Of a stretch of 64,000 nt of DNA, positions 34,132 through 43,145 are shown in pieces. Source of the DNA: Nocardioides sp. QY071 (lineage in GTDB: Bacteria; Actinomycetota; Actinomycetes; Propionibacteriales; Nocardioidaceae); the NCBI RefSeq assembly GCF_029961765.1, contig NZ_CP124681.1:3162001-3226000 (forward strand), read 5' to 3'. The first letter of the stretch is position 1. Every line of letters starts with the position of its first letter. Made by a program: the position numbers and the translations under genes. The notes beneath the pieces are model-generated. The model was not told the origin of the DNA, did not search any database, and worked only from the letters and a program-made list of their open reading frames with translations.

Positions 34132-34967
34132 GTCATGCACAGTGTGGCACGCGGGAAGGCCATCAGCCGCATCTTGCCGATCGGGTTGCCGCACGACTCG
34201 CACACGCCGTACGTGCCGTCGTCGATGCGTGCCAGGGCCCGGTCGATCTGGGCCACCTTCTCCCGCTCGTGGTTGAGAACTGTGAGCTCGTGGTCGCGCT
34301 CGAAGCTGGTCGCGCCGAGGTCGGCCTGGTCCTGGCCGGCACCGTCACCGGAGTCGCGCAACAGGCCACTGAGGTCGGCCTCCTGCTCCTCGAGGATCCG
34401 GGCGCTCGCCTCACGCTGCTCGTGGAGCTCGGCCAGCACCTCGGCGAGCTCGGCGGCCGACCAGGCCTCCTCGTGGTCGAGGACGACCAGGGACGCAGGA
34501 GTGGCCTTGCGGGTCGTCGTCCGCTTGGCGGGGGCCGCCTTCTTGGCCGGTGCGGCCTTCTTCGCGGGGGCCGCCTTCTTCGCGGGGGCCGCCTTCTTCG
34601 CGGGGGCCGCCTTCTTCGCGGGGGCCGCCTTCTTCGCGGGGGCCGCCTTCTTCGCGGGGGCCGCCTTCTTCGCGGGGGCCGCCTTCTTCGCGGGGGCCGC
34701 CTTCTTCGCGGGGGCCGCCTTCTTCGCGGGGGCCGCCTTCTTCGCGGGGGCCGCCTTCTTCGCGGGGGCCGCCTTCTTCGCGGGGGCCGCCTTCTTCGCC
34801 GGAGCCGGCGCGGCCTTCTTCACGGCGGCCTTCTTGCCGGCCGTCTTCTTGGCGGCGGCCTTCTTGGCCGGCACCTCCGCGGTGGCGGTCGCCTTCCGTG
34901 GACGGATGATCTTCCGGGCGGCGGAAGCGGCCTGACCGGCCAACGACTTCTTCGTGCTGCGGGCCAT
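34104..34967 (-). CDS. TraR/DksA-type zinc-finger protein with histone-H1-like lysine-rich tail
   Basis: A 287-residue protein. Residues 30-147 are a Lys/Ala/Pro-rich domain containing fifteen exact KKAAPA hexapeptides (58-147). The C-terminal 110 residues are a DksA-like coiled coil and a C4 zinc finger (CESC at about 256-259 and CMTC near the end). DksA/TraR relatives bind RNA polymerase through the secondary channel; the tail resembles those of actinobacterial HupB or histone H1 and should bind nucleic acid. GAGGAG lies about 8 nt before the ATG. Gene position between lspA and divIVA is conserved in actinobacteria. Confidence 0.88.
   Translation of the reverse strand: MARSTKKSLAGQAASAARKIIRPRKATATAEVPAKKAAAKKTAGKKAAVKKAAPAPAKKAAPAKKAAPAKKAAPAKKAAPAKKAAPAKKAAPAKKAAPAKKAAPAKKAAPAKKAAPAKKAAPAKKAAPAKKAAPAKKAAPAKKAAPAKRTTTRKATPASLVVLDHEEAWSAAELAEVLAELHEQREASARILEEQEADLSGLLRDSGDGAGQDQADLGATSFERDHELTVLNHEREKVAQIDRALARIDDGTYGVCESCGNPIGKMRLMAFPRATLCMTCKQREERR
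34527..34796. repeat. 18-bp tandem repeat (VNTR) coding KKAAPA
   Basis: Fifteen in-frame 18-bp units. Thirteen consecutive copies of GCGGGGGCCGCCTTCTTC (plus strand, from 34564) are identical at every base, pointing to recent expansion or continual homogenisation; the two units nearest the gene's 3' side differ at silent positions. Confidence 0.95.
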
Positions 34968-35100
34968 TGAAGGACTCCTCGAAAGGCGGCGACCCACGCG
35001 CCAGCAAGCGGTGGGCGTGCTGCGGAGGGTAACGGGTACGGCGAAAGGGTCCAAGGAGGCGCGCAGGGAGCGAGACCGGGCCGGCCGACCGACCGCCCGG

Positions 35101-35139
35101 AAAAGACGAACCGGCCGACCCGCGGTGCGGGCCGACCGG
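35101..35139 (-). terminator. Intrinsic terminator downstream of divIVA
   Basis: On the minus strand a 13-bp stem with two G-U wobbles (35127-35139 with 35111-35123, 3-nt loop) is followed by TTCGTCTTTT. It ends the divIVA transcript before the TraR/DksA gene. Confidence 0.75.
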
Positions 35140-35173
35140 TCGGTCGAGCTGTGCGGAGGGCGAGCCGGGTGGC

Positions 35174-35962
35174 TCAGGCCTCTTCCTCGCCGAGGATGGA
35201 GCGCAGCCGCTTGGGTGCGGGGGTCTCCTCGACCGGCGCCAGGGTGTCGCCCGGCGTCTGCAGCGACTCGAGCTGCTGGGTGAAGTAGCTCTTGAGGCGC
35301 GAGCGGTACTCACGCTCGAACGAGCGCAGCGTCTCGACCTCGGCCGAGAGCTTGTCGCGCTCCTTCTCGAGGTCGCCGAAGAGCTGGGTGCGGCGCTCGG
35401 CGGTCTCGGCGTCGAGCATCTCGGCGCGGGTGCGGGCGTCGGACTCGAGGCGGTCGGCCTTGACCTTCGCCTCGGAGGCGAGCCGGTCGGACTTGGTCCG
35501 GGCCTCGCCGACGATCTTGTCGGCCTCGTTCTTCGCGTCCTCGACGAGCTCGTCGGCGTTGCGCGTGGCGATCTCGAGGAGACGCGCGGCGGCGTTGGAC
35601 GCCTCCGGCACGGTCTCGACCCGGATCGTCTCGACGCCACCGGCGGCGGGGGCGGGCGCGGCGACGGGGGCCGCGACGACGGGCTCGACCGGAGCAGGGG
35701 CCACGACGGGAGCGGGAGCCGGGGGCTCGGGCAGGATCTCGGGCACCGGCGCCAGCTGGGTCGGAGCGTCGAAGGACGCGGACGACGACCCGGCCTGCGC
35801 GGCCGCGAGCTTCGCGCGGAGGTCGTCGTTCTCCTGGGTCAGCCGAGCGAGCTCAGCCTCGACCTCGTCCAGGAACTGGTCGACCTCGCCCATGTCGTAG
35901 CCCTCGCGCAGCCGAACCGGCGTAAAGCGCTTGTTGCTCACGTCCTCTGGCGTCAGGGGCAT
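35174..35962 (-). CDS. divIVA: DivIVA/Wag31 polar growth protein
   Basis: A 262-residue coiled-coil scaffold that marks poles and septa and directs cell-wall growth. It begins with the canonical MPLTPEDVSNKRF and the membrane-binding FTPVRLREGYDMGEVDQFLDEVE region; a Pro/Ala-rich linker (about 75-110) separates this from a long coiled coil (about 125-235). The ATG at 35960-35962 is chosen by homology; TTG at 35974 is in frame. The upstream region 35975-36020 is notably AT-rich and probably holds the promoter, with several TANNNT candidates. Confidence 0.94.
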   Translation of the reverse strand: MPLTPEDVSNKRFTPVRLREGYDMGEVDQFLDEVEAELARLTQENDDLRAKLAAAQAGSSSASFDAPTQLAPVPEILPEPPAPAPVVAPAPVEPVVAAPVAAPAPAAGGVETIRVETVPEASNAAARLLEIATRNADELVEDAKNEADKIVGEARTKSDRLASEAKVKADRLESDARTRAEMLDAETAERRTQLFGDLEKERDKLSAEVETLRSFEREYRSRLKSYFTQQLESLQTPGDTLAPVEETPAPKRLRSILGEEEA

Positions 35963-36070
35963 GGACCTCACCAATCTTCAATAAGTATCTCGACGGTATG
36001 TCTTCACGAACCATAGCGCCTGCGCGGGTGAAGGCGGCATCCGCGGCCCGCCACTGGCGTCACAGCAGTA

Positions 36071-36364
36071 TCAGAGCAGAAGGGTGGAACGGTTCACCGA
36101 CAGCAGCACGTAGGCCAGGATCATGACGAGGATGAAGCTGATGTCGAGGGCGAAGTTGCCGATCCGGATCGGCTTGATCACGCGGCGCAGCCCGTTGATC
36201 GGCGGGTCGGTGACGGTGTAGGCCAGCTCCAGGAACACCAGGACCGGACCGCGGGGCTCCCAGGCCCGTGCGAACACCTGCACCCAGTCGGTGATGAAGC
36301 GCACCCACAGGAACGCGATGAAGGCGAACAGCACGCCCTCGATGATCCAGCCGACGATCGTCAC
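36071..36364 (-). CDS. YggT family membrane protein
   Basis: A 97-residue protein with two membrane segments and the family motif DPPINGLRRVIKPIRIG. The role in actinobacteria is not established; it sits between sepF and divIVA as in relatives. The GTG lies 6 nt after TAGGTT, suggesting leaderless expression. Confidence 0.9.
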   Translation of the reverse strand: MTIVGWIIEGVLFAFIAFLWVRFITDWVQVFARAWEPRGPVLVFLELAYTVTDPPINGLRRVIKPIRIGNFALDISFILVMILAYVLLSVNRSTLLL

Positions 36365-36370
36365 GGCATC

Positions 36371-36376
36371 AACCTA
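36371..36376 (-). promoter_or_regulatory. Leaderless-type -10 of yggT
   Basis: TAGGTT on the minus strand, 6 nt before the GTG. No clear -35. Confidence 0.55.
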
Positions 36377-36511
36377 TCGCTCACTCATGAGCGCCCCGCT
36401 CGCACCCACCGGAGACCGAGCGACACGCTCGCGCAGGTCACCACCTACGGACTCGACCGCGTGCGCGGCAGCGCGGCGCGACGAAGGAGCGACGCGCTCG
36501 CGCCATCCAAC

Positions 36512-37045
36512 TCAGCTCTGGTTGAAGAAGCCGTCGGCCGCGATCGCCTGCTTGTCCTCGGCCGCGACGGTGACGTTCGGCGGCGAGAGCAGGAACACCT
36601 TGTTGGTCACCCGCTCGATGCTGCCGCGGGTCGCGAAGATCAGGCCGGCGGCGAAGTCGACCAGGCGCTTGGCGTCGGCGTCGTCCATCTCGGTGAGGTT
36701 CATGATCACCGGGGTGCCCTCGCGGTACTCCTCGCCGATCGAGCGCGCCTCGTTGTAGGTGGTCGGGTGCAGGGTCGTGATCCGGGACAGCTCCGCGACG
36801 ACCGGCTGCGGCGCGACTGCGACGGGGCGGCGACGCTCGTCGAGGTCGGCCACGCTGCCGGGGGTGCTGCCCGAGACGTTGGACGGTACGGCGCGGACGG
36901 GGCGCTCCTGGCGCGGCTCGCGGGTCTCACGACCGCGGGTCCTGTCGGTCGCCTCGTCGCCATAGTCGTCGTAACCAGCCTCGTCATAGCCGGTGTCCTC
37001 CAGCAGGCCGAGGTACTCACCGATCCTGCGCATCGCACCGCTCAT
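36512..37045 (-). CDS. sepF: Cell division protein SepF
   Basis: A 177-residue FtsZ-binding membrane anchor. The N-terminal amphipathic helix [17 protein letters not shown] is followed by an acidic and then Arg-rich linker and the C-terminal SepF domain (about 95-170, [23 protein letters not shown]). GGAGG lies about 9 nt before the ATG at 37043-37045. TAATGT at 37101-37106 overlaps the yggS stop and may be a -10. Confidence 0.94.
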   Translation of the reverse strand: MSGAMRRIGEYLGLLEDTGYDEAGYDDYGDEATDRTRGRETREPRQERPVRAVPSNVSGSTPGSVADLDERRRPVAVAPQPVVAELSRITTLHPTTYNEARSIGEEYREGTPVIMNLTEMDDADAKRLVDFAAGLIFATRGSIERVTNKVFLLSPPNVTVAAEDKQAIAADGFFNQS

Positions 37046-37103
37046 GACTGTTGCCTCCGTGATCCGCGTCCCCGACTGGGAACGACTGGTGGTGTTGTGG
37101 ACA

Positions 37104-37802
37104 TTACTGGACCGCAGGCCTCGTTCCGAGGACCGCGGAGCCAATGCGTACGTGTGTCGCGCCGACCGTGATCGCCGCCTCCAGGTCGCCGCTCATCCCG
37201 GCCGACAGGACCGTCGCGTCGGGGTGGCGGGCGAGGAAGTCGGCGCGGATCCCGGCCAGCCGGGCGAAGGCCAGCGCGGGGTCGTCGTCGAGCGGCGCGA
37301 CGGCCATCAGGCCCCGCAACCGCAGCTCGGGGGTGCGGGCGACCTCGTCGGCGAGCGGCGCCAGCGTCGCGGGGTCGGCGCCGGCGCGGTGGTCGCGGCC
37401 GGGCGGGTCCAGGCTGACCTGGAGCAGCACGTCGACGACGTGGCCGGCGTCGGCGGCACCGCGGGCCAGCCGCGGGACCAGGGAGGTGCGGTCCACCGAC
37501 TCGACGACGTCGGCGTAGCGGGCGACGGCCGTCGCCTTGTTGGACTGCAGGCCACCGATGAAGTGCCAGTGCAGGCCGAGGTCGGCGCACTCGGCGGCCT
37601 TGGCCTCCGCCTCCTGGTGCCGGTTCTCCCCCACGTCGGTCACGCCGAGCCCGGCGAGCAGCCGGACGTCGGAGGCGGGGAAGTACTTGGTGACCACGAC
37701 GAGTGCGACGTCGTCGGCCGGGCGGCCCGCGTCGGCCGCCGCGCGCGCGATCCGGTCGCGGACGGCGGCCAGGTTGGCGCGCAGCTCCTCGGCGCGGGTC
37801 AT
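37104..37802 (-). CDS. yggS: YggS-family PLP homeostasis protein
   Basis: A 232-residue PLP-binding TIM-barrel protein. The PLP lysine lies in [32 protein letters not shown] and [12 protein letters not shown] are family motifs. In bacteria it controls PLP levels. The ATG overlaps the pgeF stop as ATGA; a GTG 9 nt upstream is an alternative. Confidence 0.93.
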   Translation of the reverse strand: MTRAEELRANLAAVRDRIARAAADAGRPADDVALVVVTKYFPASDVRLLAGLGVTDVGENRHQEAEAKAAECADLGLHWHFIGGLQSNKATAVARYADVVESVDRTSLVPRLARGAADAGHVVDVLLQVSLDPPGRDHRAGADPATLAPLADEVARTPELRLRGLMAVAPLDDDPALAFARLAGIRADFLARHPDATVLSAGMSGDLEAAITVGATHVRIGSAVLGTRPAVQ

Positions 37803-38488
37803 GCGAGCCACACCAGCCCGGCGAAGCGACCGGCGCTCTCGCCGTCGCGTCGGTAGGAGTGGAAGGCGGTGTCCTCGAGCGTGCAGCCCGGGACGACGCT
37901 CGACGGCACGCCGGCGGCGGCGAGCTGCGCGGCGACGCCGGCGCCGAGGTCGAGCGCGGGCGTGCCCCAGCTCGTCTCGGCGTACGTCGCCGGCACGGCG
38001 GCCGCGACCTCGTCGCGCAGGTCGGCGGGCACCTCGTAGCAGCGGCCGCAGACGTGGGGGCCGATCCAGGCGCGGACGTCGCGGGCGCCGAGCTCGCGCA
38101 TCCTCTCGACGGTCCGGGTGACGACATCGAGCTGGACGCCGCGACGGCCCGCATGGGCGACGCCGACGACGGCGTCGACCGGGTCCGCGAGGACGACCGG
38201 GACGCAGTCGGCGACGCGGACCATCAGGCCGAGCCCGCGTCGCGCGGTGACCTGGCCGTCGCCGGTCGGGACGGAGTCGGACGCACCGTCGACGGTGACG
38301 ACGACGTCGCCGTGGACCTGGTGCAGCCGCGCGAACGGGACGCCGGCCTCCTCCCGCAACGCGGTGAGCGTGCCCGCGAGCCCGTCTCCCTCGCGGACGT
38401 CGAGGGACGCGTCGGTGAACGCGACCTCGACCCGGCCCGCGTCAGCGGGGGCCGGGTCGAAGTACACGGACTCACGGAAGGCATACAT
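37799..38488 (-). CDS. pgeF: Peptidoglycan editing factor PgeF (YfiH, laccase-domain)
   Basis: A 229-residue protein of the polyphenol oxidase/PgeF family. The zinc-site residues lie in LHQVHGD, VRVADCVPVVL, GVAHAGRRG and IGPHVCGRCYEV. In E. coli PgeF removes misincorporated amino acids from peptidoglycan precursors, which fits its place next to ftsZ. Gap to ftsZ is 27 bp. Confidence 0.92.
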   Translation of the reverse strand: MYAFRESVYFDPAPADAGRVEVAFTDASLDVREGDGLAGTLTALREEAGVPFARLHQVHGDVVVTVDGASDSVPTGDGQVTARRGLGLMVRVADCVPVVLADPVDAVVGVAHAGRRGVQLDVVTRTVERMRELGARDVRAWIGPHVCGRCYEVPADLRDEVAAAVPATYAETSWGTPALDLGAGVAAQLAAAGVPSSVVPGCTLEDTAFHSYRRDGESAGRFAGLVWLA

Positions 38489-38515
38489 ATGGCCGGTGAT
38501 CGAGCCTGTCGAGAT

Positions 38516-39703
38516 TCACTTGAGGAAGTCGGGGACGTCCAGGTCGTCGCCGTCGTCGAACTGCATCGGCGCCGGGTTGGTGCGGGCACCGACCGGCTGC
38601 GGCTCGGCGGGCGTCGCGGGGGCCTCGCGGGTCTGGGCGGGCTGGGCCGCCTGGGCGGGCTGGGCGGGCTGGGCGGGCGCCGTGCGCGCGGGGGCCGGGG
38701 TGGCCGGCGCCTGCTGTGCCGGGCGGCGTACGGCGGTCTCATCGCGACGCTTGGGCAGGCCGCCGTCGAAGCCGGCCGCGATCACCGTCACCCGGACCTC
38801 GTCGCCGAGGGCGTCGTCGATGATCGTGCCGAAGATGATGTTGGCGTCGGCGTGCACCGCGTCGGCCACCATCGCCGCGGCCTCGTTGATCTCGAAGATG
38901 CCGAGGTCGGAGCCACCGGCGATCGAGAGCAGGACACCGTGGGCGCCGTCGATCGAGGCCTCGAGCAGCGGGCTGCTGATCGCCATCTCGGCGGCGGCGA
39001 GCGCGCGGTCCTCGCCGCGGGCCGAGCCGATGCCCATCAGCGCGGAGCCGGCGTTGCTCATGACCGCCTTGACGTCGGCGAAGTCGACGTTGATCAGGCC
39101 GGGGGTCGTGATCAGGTCCGTGATGCCCGAGACACCCTGCAGCAGCACCTGGTCGGCCTGCTTGAACGCGTCGAGCATCGACACGTTGCGGTCCGAGATC
39201 TGCAGCAGCCGGTCGTTCGGGATGACGATGAGGGTGTCGACCTCCTCGCGGAGACGCTCGATGCCCTCGTCGGCGGACTTCTTGCGGCGGGCGCCTTCGA
39301 AGGTGAACGGACGGGTCACCACACCGATGGTCAGCGCACCGAGCGAGCGGGCGATCCGGGCGACGACCGGCGCGCCACCGGTGCCGGTGCCACCGCCCTC
39401 GCCCGCGGTCACGAAGACCATGTCGGCGCCCTTGAGCACCTCCTCGATCTCCTCCGCGTGGTCCTCGGCGGCCTTGCCGCCCACGTCGGGGTTCGCGCCC
39501 GCGCCGAGGCCGCGGGTCAGCTCGCGGCCGATGTCGAGCTTCACGTCGGCGTCGCTCATCAGCAGCGCCTGCGCGTCGGTGTTGATCGCGATGAACTCGA
39601 CGCCCTTGAGGCCGACCTCGATCATCCGGTTGACGGCGTTGACGCCGCCCCCGCCGATCCCGACGACCTTGATGATGGCCAGGTAGTTCTGTGCTGCTGC
39701 CAC
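38516..39703 (-). CDS. ftsZ: Cell division protein FtsZ
   Basis: A 395-residue tubulin-like GTPase forming the division ring. The tubulin signature GGGTGTG is at 103-109; the T7 loop and catalytic [11 protein letters not shown] are intact. A Pro/Ala/Gln-rich linker (about 325-355) leads to the C-terminal peptide [10 protein letters not shown] that binds SepF and FtsA-type partners. GTG start with GGTGGAG upstream. A 228-bp upstream gap holds the likely promoter. Confidence 0.97.
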   Translation of the reverse strand: MAAAQNYLAIIKVVGIGGGGVNAVNRMIEVGLKGVEFIAINTDAQALLMSDADVKLDIGRELTRGLGAGANPDVGGKAAEDHAEEIEEVLKGADMVFVTAGEGGGTGTGGAPVVARIARSLGALTIGVVTRPFTFEGARRKKSADEGIERLREEVDTLIVIPNDRLLQISDRNVSMLDAFKQADQVLLQGVSGITDLITTPGLINVDFADVKAVMSNAGSALMGIGSARGEDRALAAAEMAISSPLLEASIDGAHGVLLSIAGGSDLGIFEINEAAAMVADAVHADANIIFGTIIDDALGDEVRVTVIAAGFDGGLPKRRDETAVRRPAQQAPATPAPARTAPAQPAQPAQAAQPAQTREAPATPAEPQPVGARTNPAPMQFDDGDDLDVPDFLK

Positions 39704-39823
39704 TGCGGCTCCACCTCTCCGGTGTTGCGATGAGTTGTATGTGTCCGTTCACCGACGTCGGCGGCCGGACCGCTTCCCCCTCATTTCGATTGGGTGGCCA
39801 GCCGGCGTGTCGCCACAACCCTT

Positions 39824-39854
39824 ACCCTCAGCCTGAGGGTTATAGTTATGTCAA
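39824..39854 (-). promoter_or_regulatory. ftsZ upstream palindrome and promoter-like elements
   Basis: ACCCTCAGCCTGAGGGT (39824-39840) is an 8-bp perfect palindrome around one base. On the minus strand it is immediately preceded by TATAAC (39839-39844) and, 4 nt further up, TTGACA (39849-39854). If TATAAC is the -10, the palindrome covers the transcription start, as an operator would. The leader to the ftsZ GTG would be about 120-130 nt. Confidence 0.5.
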
Positions 39855-39931
39855 CCTCGTCGTGGTCACGACAGTAGGGACGGCGCCGGGCGCGATGGCG
39901 CAGACACGCCGTGGGCCGACAGGTTTCGCCG

Positions 39932-40675
39932 TCAGCTGGTGGTCGGTGCGCCGGGGACGGAGACGTCGTACACCTGGGCCTTGCGGTTGAGCAGCTCGAG
40001 GAGCACCGCAGCCTTGTCCTCGGCCTGGTCCGAGCTCCCCCAGCGCACCAGGCGCCCGTCGCGAAGGTGCAGGTCGATCTCGTCGACGCTGCGGACCTCG
40101 ACGAAGTCGACCAGTTCGGTGATCGCCGGGTCGAGGGCCACGACCACGGCTGCCCCTTCGGCGAGGGCGTCCCCGTCGGCTCCCGGGCCGATCTTGACCC
40201 GGGGCAGGCCGTCGGGGGCCTTGGCGAGCCGGCCGAAGGCGACGCCCGAGGCGTCGAGGTTGGTGAGCCGGTCGCCGCGGTCGAGGACGGCGACGGGGGT
40301 GCGCTCGACGATCTCTATCCGTACGTCGTGGGGCCAGGTGCGCGAGACGTCCACCGACTTGACGGTCGCCAGGGACTTCAGCCGTACCTCGATCGCGTGC
40401 ACGTCGACGGTCGCCAGCGGCCCGCCGAGGGGGACGTCGGCGGTCGCGAGCACCTGCTTCTCGGACAGCTGGGCGTTGCCGACCACCTGCACGGCGTCGG
40501 CGCGCAGCCACGGCGAGAAGTAGATCGCGTAGATGCCGAAGCAGAGCCCGCCGACGAGCAGCACGGCGGCCAGGACGTAGCGCCAGGTCAGCCAGCGGCG
40601 GGCGCGCTGGCGCCGGGCGAAGGCGCGGCGCATCCGGTCCTGCGGGCTCGGCCCCGTGCCCCTACCCCTCGCCAT
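39932..40675 (-). CDS. ftsQ: Cell division protein FtsQ
   Basis: A 247-residue bitopic protein: basic cytoplasmic head (about 1-30), one membrane helix (about 32-52), then POTRA (SPWLRADAVQVVGNAQLSEK) and beta domains. It belongs to the FtsQ-L-B divisome complex. The ATG overlaps the murC end by 14 nt. Confidence 0.92.
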   Translation of the reverse strand: MARGRGTGPSPQDRMRRAFARRQRARRWLTWRYVLAAVLLVGGLCFGIYAIYFSPWLRADAVQVVGNAQLSEKQVLATADVPLGGPLATVDVHAIEVRLKSLATVKSVDVSRTWPHDVRIEIVERTPVAVLDRGDRLTNLDASGVAFGRLAKAPDGLPRVKIGPGADGDALAEGAAVVVALDPAITELVDFVEVRSVDEIDLHLRDGRLVRWGSSDQAEDKAAVLLELLNRKAQVYDVSVPGAPTTS

Positions 40676-42038
40676 CGCCCGCCTCCGCGAGTGCGGCGGC
40701 GACCTGCGGCGCCAGGGTGGTCACGTCACCGGCGCCGAGGGTGAGGACCAGGTCGCCGGGACGGGCCAGCCCGACCAGCGTGGGCACGACGCCAGCACGG
40801 TCGGGCACGAACCGGACCCGGTCGGCAGCGAGGGGCACCGCGCCCGCGACCAGCGCACCGGTCACCTCGGGGTCGGGGTCCTCGCGGGCGACGTAGACGT
40901 CCATCACGACGACCTCGTCGGCCGCGCCCAGCTCGCGGCCCATCTGCTCGCCGAAGATCCGGGTACGGGAGACGAGGTGGGGCTGGAAGCAGACGACGAG
41001 GCGGCCGTCGCCGACCAGCGAACGGGCGGCCTCGAGGTCGCCGCGGATCTCGCTGGGGTGGTGCGCGTAGGAGTCGTAGACCCGCACTCCCCCGGCCGAG
41101 CCGACCGGCTCCATGCGGCGCTTGGCGCCGCGGTGCCTCGCGAGCCCGCGGACCAGGGCGGCGGGTTCGAGGCCGAGCTCGAGGCCGACGGCGAGCGCGA
41201 GCAGGGCGTCCTGGGCGTAGTGGCGCCCGGGGACGGCGAGCTCGACGGTGCCGAGGTCCGCACCGTCGCTGCTCACCCGGAACCGGGTGCGGCCGCCCTC
41301 GATGACGAGGTCGTGACCGCGCAGCCGGGCGTCGGGGGTGAAGCCGACGGTGCGGGTGGCGAGGTCGGCACGGTCGGTGAGGGTCACCGACGCGCGGGAG
41401 GCGAACGCGGCGAAGGCGGCCTCGTAGGCATCCTCGGTGCCCCAGTGGTCGAGGTGGTCGGCGTCGACGTTGGTGATCACGCCGATGCGCGGGGTGTAGA
41501 CGAGGAAGGCGCCGTCGGACTCGTCGGCCTCGACCACGGCGACCTCGCCGCCGCCGAGGGCGGCGTTGGTGCCGAGCGCCTCGACCTCGGCACCGATCGC
41601 GAAGGTGAGGTCGACGCCCGCCTCGCGCAGGGCCATCACGGTCATCGCCGTGGTCGTGGTCTTGCCGTGGGTGCCGGCGATCGCGACGACGTCCTTGCCG
41701 AGCAGCACGGACTGCAGGCCCGCCGAGCGCGGCCACAGCCGCAGGCCGCGCTCGCGGGCGGCGACGATCTCGGGGTTGTCCTCGCGGGCGGCGGTGGTCG
41801 CGACGACCGTGTCGACGCCGTCGAGGTGGGCCGCGTCGTGGCCGACGTGGACGGTGATGCCCTCGGCGCGCAGGGCCTGCACGACGGACGAGTCGTTGGC
41901 GTCGCTGCCGCTGACGACCACGCCGGCCTGGTGCATCAGCCGGGCGATGCCGGACAGCCCGGCGCCGCCGATGCCGACGAGGTGGACGTGACCTAGCCGG
42001 TCGACCGGCAGGATCTCGTCGGGGACGGGAATCTTCAT
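40662..42038 (-). CDS. murC: UDP-N-acetylmuramate--L-alanine ligase
   Basis: A 458-residue Mur ligase adding L-Ala to UDP-MurNAc. The Rossmann motif VGIGGAGLSG, P-loop AGTHGKTTTT, and YAHHPSEI are present. The ATG overlaps the murG stop as ATGA. Confidence 0.96.
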   Translation of the reverse strand: MKIPVPDEILPVDRLGHVHLVGIGGAGLSGIARLMHQAGVVVSGSDANDSSVVQALRAEGITVHVGHDAAHLDGVDTVVATTAAREDNPEIVAARERGLRLWPRSAGLQSVLLGKDVVAIAGTHGKTTTTAMTVMALREAGVDLTFAIGAEVEALGTNAALGGGEVAVVEADESDGAFLVYTPRIGVITNVDADHLDHWGTEDAYEAAFAAFASRASVTLTDRADLATRTVGFTPDARLRGHDLVIEGGRTRFRVSSDGADLGTVELAVPGRHYAQDALLALAVGLELGLEPAALVRGLARHRGAKRRMEPVGSAGGVRVYDSYAHHPSEIRGDLEAARSLVGDGRLVVCFQPHLVSRTRIFGEQMGRELGAADEVVVMDVYVAREDPDPEVTGALVAGAVPLAADRVRFVPDRAGVVPTLVGLARPGDLVLTLGAGDVTTLAPQVAAALAEAGDGEG

Positions 42039-43120
42039 CGGGCCGCGTCCTGGATGATCCGGGCCAGCCGCTCGTCCGCGTCGCGCGGGACGAGGTCGGC
42101 GGCCGCGGCGCCCATCCGGGCCAGCCGGTCGGCGTCGGTGGCCAGCGCGGGCACCGTGTCGGCGACGTAGTCGGCGGTGAAGGACGCGTCGTCCACCAGC
42201 ACGGCTCCCCCGGCGTCGACGACCGGGCGCGCGTTGAGCGCCTGCTCGCCGTTGCCGATCGGCAGTGGCACGAAGATCGCGGGTACGCCGGTCGCTGCCG
42301 CCTCGACGACGCTCGAGGCGCCGGAGCGGCAGACCATGACGTCGGCGGCGGCGAGCGCGAGGTCCATCCGGTCGACGAACGGCAGCACGATGTACGGGAC
42401 CCCGGTGGGGACCGGCTCGGTCCAGCCCGGGTCGCTCGCCCCGTTGGGGCCGATCACGTGGAGGACCTGGACGCCGGCCGAGCCGAGGGCGGCAGCGGCG
42501 CCGCTGACCGCCTGGTTGAGCCGGCGCGCGCCCTGCGAGCCGCCGGTGACGACGAGGGTCGGCCGGTCGGCGTCGAGCCCGAAGAAGGCGCGGGCCTCCG
42601 CGCGCAGGGCGGGCCGGTCGAGGGTGGAGATCATCCGGCGGATCGGCAGGCCGACGTACTCACCGCCCTTGAGCGGGGTGTCGGGGAAGCTGACCGCGAC
42701 CCGGTCGGCGATCCGCGCGCCGACCTTGTTGGCGATGCCGGGCAGTGCGTTCTGCTCGTGGACGACGAGGGGCAGCCTGCGCCGGCGCGCGGCGACGTAC
42801 GCCGGCATCGACACGTAGCCGCCGTAGCCGACGATCACGTCGGGACGCACGTCGTCGACCACCTCGAGCGCGGCCTTGACCGCGCCACGCAGCCGGGCCG
42901 GCACCAGGGCCAGGTCCTTGCCTGGCCTGCGCGGGAGCGGGACGGGCGGGACCAGGCGCAGCGGGTAGCCGGCCGCGGGCACGACCTTGTTCTCCAGGCC
43001 CCGGGGGGTGCCGAGACAGGTGATCTCGGCGTCCGGGTCGAGTCGGCGCAGGGCGTCGGCGGTCGCGAGCAGCGGAGAGGTGTGCCCCGCCGTGCCCCCG
43101 CCGGCCAGAAGAATCCTCAC
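42035..43120 (-). CDS. murG: Lipid II synthase MurG
   Basis: A 361-residue GT-B glycosyltransferase adding GlcNAc to lipid I. GGGTAGHTSP at the N-terminus, GGSQGARRLN and the UDP-binding CRSGASSVVEAAA motif are intact. The GTG at 43118-43120 opens the canonical MRILLAGGGTAGH start. It sits 7 nt after TAGGTT and 25 bp after ftsW, so an internal leaderless promoter is likely. Confidence 0.96.
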   Translation of the reverse strand: MRILLAGGGTAGHTSPLLATADALRRLDPDAEITCLGTPRGLENKVVPAAGYPLRLVPPVPLPRRPGKDLALVPARLRGAVKAALEVVDDVRPDVIVGYGGYVSMPAYVAARRRRLPLVVHEQNALPGIANKVGARIADRVAVSFPDTPLKGGEYVGLPIRRMISTLDRPALRAEARAFFGLDADRPTLVVTGGSQGARRLNQAVSGAAAALGSAGVQVLHVIGPNGASDPGWTEPVPTGVPYIVLPFVDRMDLALAAADVMVCRSGASSVVEAAATGVPAIFVPLPIGNGEQALNARPVVDAGGAVLVDDASFTADYVADTVPALATDADRLARMGAAAADLVPRDADERLARIIQDAAR

Positions 43121-43127
43121 GCGGCAG

Positions 43128-43133
43128 AACCTA
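43128..43133 (-). promoter_or_regulatory. Leaderless-type -10 of murG
   Basis: TAGGTT on the minus strand, 7 nt before the murG GTG, within the ftsW-murG gap. Confidence 0.55.
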
Positions 43134-43145
43134 TCGCGCGAGCCG

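Noticed and set aside
34527-34796. Regular repeats that might be read as a CRISPR array
   Set aside because: The 18-bp units are directly contiguous with no spacers and lie in frame inside a coding sequence.
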